Shown here: positions 4,541-7,209 of the stretch, one piece after another
How the letters are laid out: each line of letters opens with the position of its first letter
Numbering within the stretch: position 1 is the stretch's first letter
Source: JAFKKS01 sp039808325
Lineage (GTDB): Bacteria > Pseudomonadota > Alphaproteobacteria > Rhizobiales > Xanthobacteraceae
Direction: 5' to 3'
Assembly: GCA_039808325.1 (NCBI GenBank)
Contig: JBDHSU010000167.1
Coordinates: 1 to 7,209, forward strand
Length of the DNA stretch: 7,209 bases
Notes under the pieces: model-generated
Told to the model about the DNA's origin: nothing
What the model saw: only the letters and a program-made list of their open reading frames with translations
Database searches by the model: none
Program-made: the position numbers and the translations under genes

Positions 4541-7135
4541 GTGACACAGCCGCCGGCGGGGAGCGCGAGCGACGACGCGCGTCGCCGCACCGATGCCAGA
4601 CAGGCCGAGATTTTGCTTTCGCGGGCGCTCACCCGCGCTTGGTGGGCGTTGCTGTGGGAACGTGTTTGGCCCGCGTTGGCAGCGCTCGCGGCCGCATGCG
4701 GACTTTTCCTGACCCTGTCATGGGCTGGACTGTGGCTCTCCGTGCCGCCCTCCGCGCGCGTCGCCGGCGTCGCTCTGTTCGGCCTGCTGGCGCTCGCCTG
4801 CATGGTGCCGCTCGCGCGCCTCCGGCTTCCCACCTATCGCGACTGCCTGCGGCGTCTCGACCTCGAAAGCCATCTGCCGCACCGCCCCGCGACAGCGATC
4901 CTCGACGATCTCGCCGCCGGCCAAGCGGATGCCGGATCGCAGGCGCTGTGGAAAGCCCATGTCCTGCGCGCCATCGCGGAGGCGAAGAGGCTCAAGTCCG
5001 GCGCGCCGCATCCGCGCTTGCCGCAGCGCGACGGCTTCGCGCTCCGCGCGCTGGTTCTGCTGCTCGTCGTCGCGTCGTTCTTCGGCGCCACCGGCGACCG
5101 GACACGGCGCATCCTCGCCGCGTTCGACTGGAACGGTGTGGTCGCGAGCGCCAATTACCGCATCGACGCCTGGGTGACGCCGCCGAACTACACCGGCAAG
5201 CCGCCGGTCATCCTGCCCGGCATTCGCGCCGGCGAGGCATCGCGCGACGCGCATGTGCTCACGGTACCGGAGGGCAGCGTGCTCACCGTGCGGGCAAGCG
5301 GCATCAAGCTGGACCTCGCGGTGAAAGGACTGACGGAAGGCGCCGCCGATCAAAACGCGGCGCGCCCGCCCGCGGGCACGGAAGAGCAGCGCTTCACCAT
5401 CAACGACAGCGGCACGGTGATGGTGCGCAACGCAGGCCGTGACGTCACTTGGGCCTTCAACGCGATCGCCGACCATGCGCCGACGATCGCTCTCGTGAAG
5501 GACCCGGAGGCGCAGGCGCGCGGCTCCTTGAAGCTTTCCTATCGCATCGAGGACGACTACGGCGCGACGCAGGCCGGGGCGAGGTTCGCGCTGAAGAACC
5601 CGCCGGCCGCGCGCAACGGCAACGATCCGCATCCGCTGTACGGCGCGCCCGACTTCACGCTGGTGATGCCGCAGGCACGCACGCGCAACGGCGACGCCCA
5701 GACGATCAAGGACCTGAGCGGCCATCCGTGGGCGGGCGCCGAGGTCGTCATGACGCTCTATGCCCGCGACGAGGCGAAGAACGAAGGGCGCAGCGAGCCG
5801 AAGACGTTCGTCCTGCCGCAACGCCCGTTCTACAAGCCGCTGGCGAAGGCCTTGGTGGAGCAGCGGCGTACTCTGGCGATGAATGCCGGCGATCGCCAGA
5901 ACGTGCTGACGGCGCTCGATGCGCTGGCGCTTGCGCCGGAGAAGTTCACGCCGGAAGTGAGCATCTATCTCGGTCTGCGCTCGCTCTATTGGAATCTCAG
6001 AAACGCGACGCAGGACGACGATCTGCGCGCCGTCGCCGACCGCATGTGGGAGATGGCGGTGCAGATCGAGGACGGCAACGTCTCCGATGCCGAGCAGGCG
6101 CTGCGCAATGCGCAGGACGCGTTGCGCCAGGCCCTGGAGCGCGGCGCGAGCGACGATGAAATCAAGCGCCTGATGGACAATCTGCGCGCGGCGCTCGACA
6201 AGTTCCTGCAGGCGATGAGGGAGGAACTGCGCAAGAATCCGCAGCAATTGGCGCGGCCGCTCGATCGCAATACGCGCGAATTGAGCTCGCGGGATCTCAA
6301 GAACATGCTCGACCGCCTGGAGAATCTGGCGCGGTCCGGCGCCAAGGATGCGGCGCGGCAATTGCTCGAGCAATTGCAATCGATGCTCGAGAATTTGCAG
6401 ATGGCGCGGCCCGGCCAGCAGGGCGACAGCGACGACATGTCGGCGCTCGATGAGCTTGGCGACATGATCCGCAAGGAACAGCAATTGCGCGATCGCACCT
6501 TCCGGCAGGGGCAGGACAGCCGGCGCGACCGCCAGCGCGGCCAACAAGGGCAGCGCGGTCAGCAGGGCCAACAGGACTTCAACGACCTGCAGCAAAACCA
6601 GCAAGCGCTGCGGCAGCAACTGCAGAAGCTGCTCGACGAGATGCGTAAGCGCGGCCAGATGGGCCAGCAAGGTAAGCAGCAAGGGCAGCAAGGGCAGGGC
6701 CAACAGGGGCAAGGCCAGCAGCAAGGCGACGACGGCAGCGACGCGCTCGGCCGCGCCGAACAAGCGATGCGCGATGCCGAGGGCGCGCTTAGCGAAGGTG
6801 ACGGCGAAGGCGCGGTCGACGCCCAAGGCCGCGCGATCGATGCGATGCGCAAGGGCGCGCAGAATCTCGCGCAGCAGATGCAGCAGGGCCCGAACGGCCC
6901 CGGCCCGAATGGGCAGCCCGGCCGCGGACAAGCGCGCGCGGGCCAGGATACCGACCCGCTCGGGCGGCCTTTGCGCGGCCGCGACTATGGCGACGACACG
7001 ACGGTGAAGGTGCCGGGAGAGATCGACGTGCAGCGGGCGCGGCGCATCCTCGAGGAACTGCGCAAGCGCCTGGCCGACCCCGCCCGGCCACAGATCGAGC
7101 TCGACTATATCGAGCGGCTGCTCAAGGACTTCTAG
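4541..7135 (+). CDS. TIGR02302-family (DUF4175) membrane-anchored protein of unknown function
   Basis: This 864-residue protein fits TIGR02302, a family of about 850 residues in alphaproteobacteria with N-terminal membrane helices and a long Gln/Gly-rich C-terminal part. Its function is unknown. Hydrophobic segments lie at about 43-66, 74-92 and 166-183. A strand-rich region (about 200-430) contains TPPNYTGKPP and YRIEDDYG, resembling Ig-like domains of DUF4175 proteins. A charged helical, probably coiled-coil region spans about 430-620. Gln/Gly tracts lie at 667-678 and 705-729. A conserved-looking tail from DPLGRP (805) ends in IERLLKDF. The topology suggests that most of it is periplasmic. 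I chose GTG 4541 because GGAG (4531-4534) lies six bases upstream. ATG 4529 and GTG 4511 are in frame and would add 4 or 10 residues. It follows lysA after 86 bp on the same strand. Family assignment is from memory of its architecture. Confidence 0.9.
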   Translation: MTQPPAGSASDDARRRTDARQAEILLSRALTRAWWALLWERVWPALAALAAACGLFLTLSWAGLWLSVPPSARVAGVALFGLLALACMVPLARLRLPTYRDCLRRLDLESHLPHRPATAILDDLAAGQADAGSQALWKAHVLRAIAEAKRLKSGAPHPRLPQRDGFALRALVLLLVVASFFGATGDRTRRILAAFDWNGVVASANYRIDAWVTPPNYTGKPPVILPGIRAGEASRDAHVLTVPEGSVLTVRASGIKLDLAVKGLTEGAADQNAARPPAGTEEQRFTINDSGTVMVRNAGRDVTWAFNAIADHAPTIALVKDPEAQARGSLKLSYRIEDDYGATQAGARFALKNPPAARNGNDPHPLYGAPDFTLVMPQARTRNGDAQTIKDLSGHPWAGAEVVMTLYARDEAKNEGRSEPKTFVLPQRPFYKPLAKALVEQRRTLAMNAGDRQNVLTALDALALAPEKFTPEVSIYLGLRSLYWNLRNATQDDDLRAVADRMWEMAVQIEDGNVSDAEQALRNAQDALRQALERGASDDEIKRLMDNLRAALDKFLQAMREELRKNPQQLARPLDRNTRELSSRDLKNMLDRLENLARSGAKDAARQLLEQLQSMLENLQMARPGQQGDSDDMSALDELGDMIRKEQQLRDRTFRQGQDSRRDRQRGQQGQRGQQGQQDFNDLQQNQQALRQQLQKLLDEMRKRGQMGQQGKQQGQQGQGQQGQGQQQGDDGSDALGRAEQAMRDAEGALSEGDGEGAVDAQGRAIDAMRKGAQNLAQQMQQGPNGPGPNGQPGRGQARAGQDTDPLGRPLRGRDYGDDTTVKVPGEIDVQRARRILEELRKRLADPARPQIELDYIERLLKDF
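6358..6377. repeat. 20-bp perfect palindrome inside the TIGR02302 gene
   Basis: GCAATTGCTCGAGCAATTGC reads identically on both strands. It encodes part of the coiled-coil run QLLEQLQ, so repeated Gln-Leu codons may explain it. There is no loop. It could extrude as a cruciform or bind a dimeric protein, but no such role is shown. Confidence 0.6.
6539..6727 (+). repeat. Gln/Gly low-complexity coding tract
   Basis: Two runs of irregular GQQ/GQ units, at 6539-6574 (residues 667-678) and 6653-6727 (residues 705-729), flank a short helical segment rich in Gln and Leu. The DNA repeats CAG/CAA and GGC/GGG units imperfectly with mixed synonymous codons. This suggests selection on protein composition rather than very recent slippage. 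Such tracts are a defining trait of TIGR02302 proteins. Confidence 0.85.
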
Positions 7136-7209
7136 ATCACGATGATTTTGGATCGGATCGATCCAAAATCATGAACGTTATCGATTCTCATATTTTAGAG
7201 CGGGATGCG
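7136..7209. repeat. Left part of a probable dispersed intergenic repeat, cut by the window edge
   Basis: The sequence just after the last stop codon is markedly more A/T-rich than the rest of the window. It combines the TTTTGGATC/GATCCAAAA hairpin, GAACGTTATCGATTC, and a closing TAGAGCGGGATGCG. I recall very similar strings between genes in Bradyrhizobium and its relatives, usually continuing into a second palindromic block. This identification is from memory and the element is incomplete here. Confidence 0.45.
7142..7172. terminator. 13-bp inverted repeat, possible terminator after the TIGR02302 gene
   Basis: ATGATTTTGGATC (7142-7154) and GATCCAAAATCAT (7160-7172) form a perfect 13-bp stem with loop GGATC, starting six bases after the TAG stop. 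It is A/T-rich at its base, and no strong T run follows the right arm immediately. It may stop transcription in both directions or block 3' exonucleases. It also appears to be part of a dispersed repeat. Confidence 0.5.

Noticed and set aside
3015..4547. 510-residue open frame on the minus strand across lysA
   Set aside because: It is an antisense shadow of lysA, dominated by Arg, His and Asp, with no recognisable domain. lysA has all catalytic motifs.
6539..6727. Short repeated units that might suggest a CRISPR or tandem-repeat array
   Set aside because: The units are 3-9 bp, irregular and in frame. They encode a Gln/Gly tract inside a continuous gene.
4718..6931. 737-residue open frame on the minus strand across the TIGR02302 gene
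   Set aside because: The frame is open because of G/C third-position bias opposite the real gene. The Leu-rich runs are simply the complement of the Gln/Gly codons.

Overview
The window is GC-rich with strong G/C preference at third codon positions. Its proteins look like those of an alphaproteobacterium of the order Hyphomicrobiales, close to Bradyrhizobium or Rhodopseudomonas. This rests on the ArgH, LysA and TlpA sequences, on a TIGR02302 (DUF4175) protein, which is an alphaproteobacterial family, and on an intergenic repeat at the right edge that resembles ones I recall from Bradyrhizobium relatives. The assignment is from memory and motif reading, not from a database search. No tRNA, rRNA, insertion sequence or CRISPR array is visible.

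Layout. Positions 1-98 hold no assignable gene. Two small same-strand genes follow: an unrecognised 90-residue Ala/Ser/Gln-rich protein (99-371) and a 66-residue YjfB-type putative motility protein (418-618). They converge on tlpA (669-1328, minus strand), a membrane-anchored periplasmic thioredoxin-like reductase. tlpA is divergent from argH (1356-2741, argininosuccinate lyase), with only 27 bp between the two start codons. After argH, on the plus strand, come a small LptM/LppL-type outer-membrane lipoprotein (about 2835-3176), lysA (3186-4454, diaminopimelate decarboxylase) and a long membrane-anchored TIGR02302-family protein with a Gln/Gly-rich tract (4541-7135). The window ends in a 13-bp-stem hairpin and the start of what looks like a dispersed intergenic repeat.

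How the genes fit together. ArgH makes the last step of arginine synthesis and LysA the last step of lysine synthesis, consuming meso-diaminopimelate that is also a peptidoglycan precursor. The lipoprotein next to lysA is the alphaproteobacterial counterpart of the lppL-lysA arrangement known in Pseudomonas, and its E. coli relative LptM assists maturation of the LPS translocon. TlpA supplies reducing power in the periplasm, in Bradyrhizobium for assembly of the copper centre of cytochrome oxidase. The long terminal protein has no known function but its architecture places it in the cell envelope.

This is mostly ordinary chromosomal core sequence. I do not see a new defence, mobile or biosynthetic system. 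The least explained items are the TIGR02302 protein, the small protein paired with the YjfB-like gene, and several short inverted or direct repeats in and between genes.
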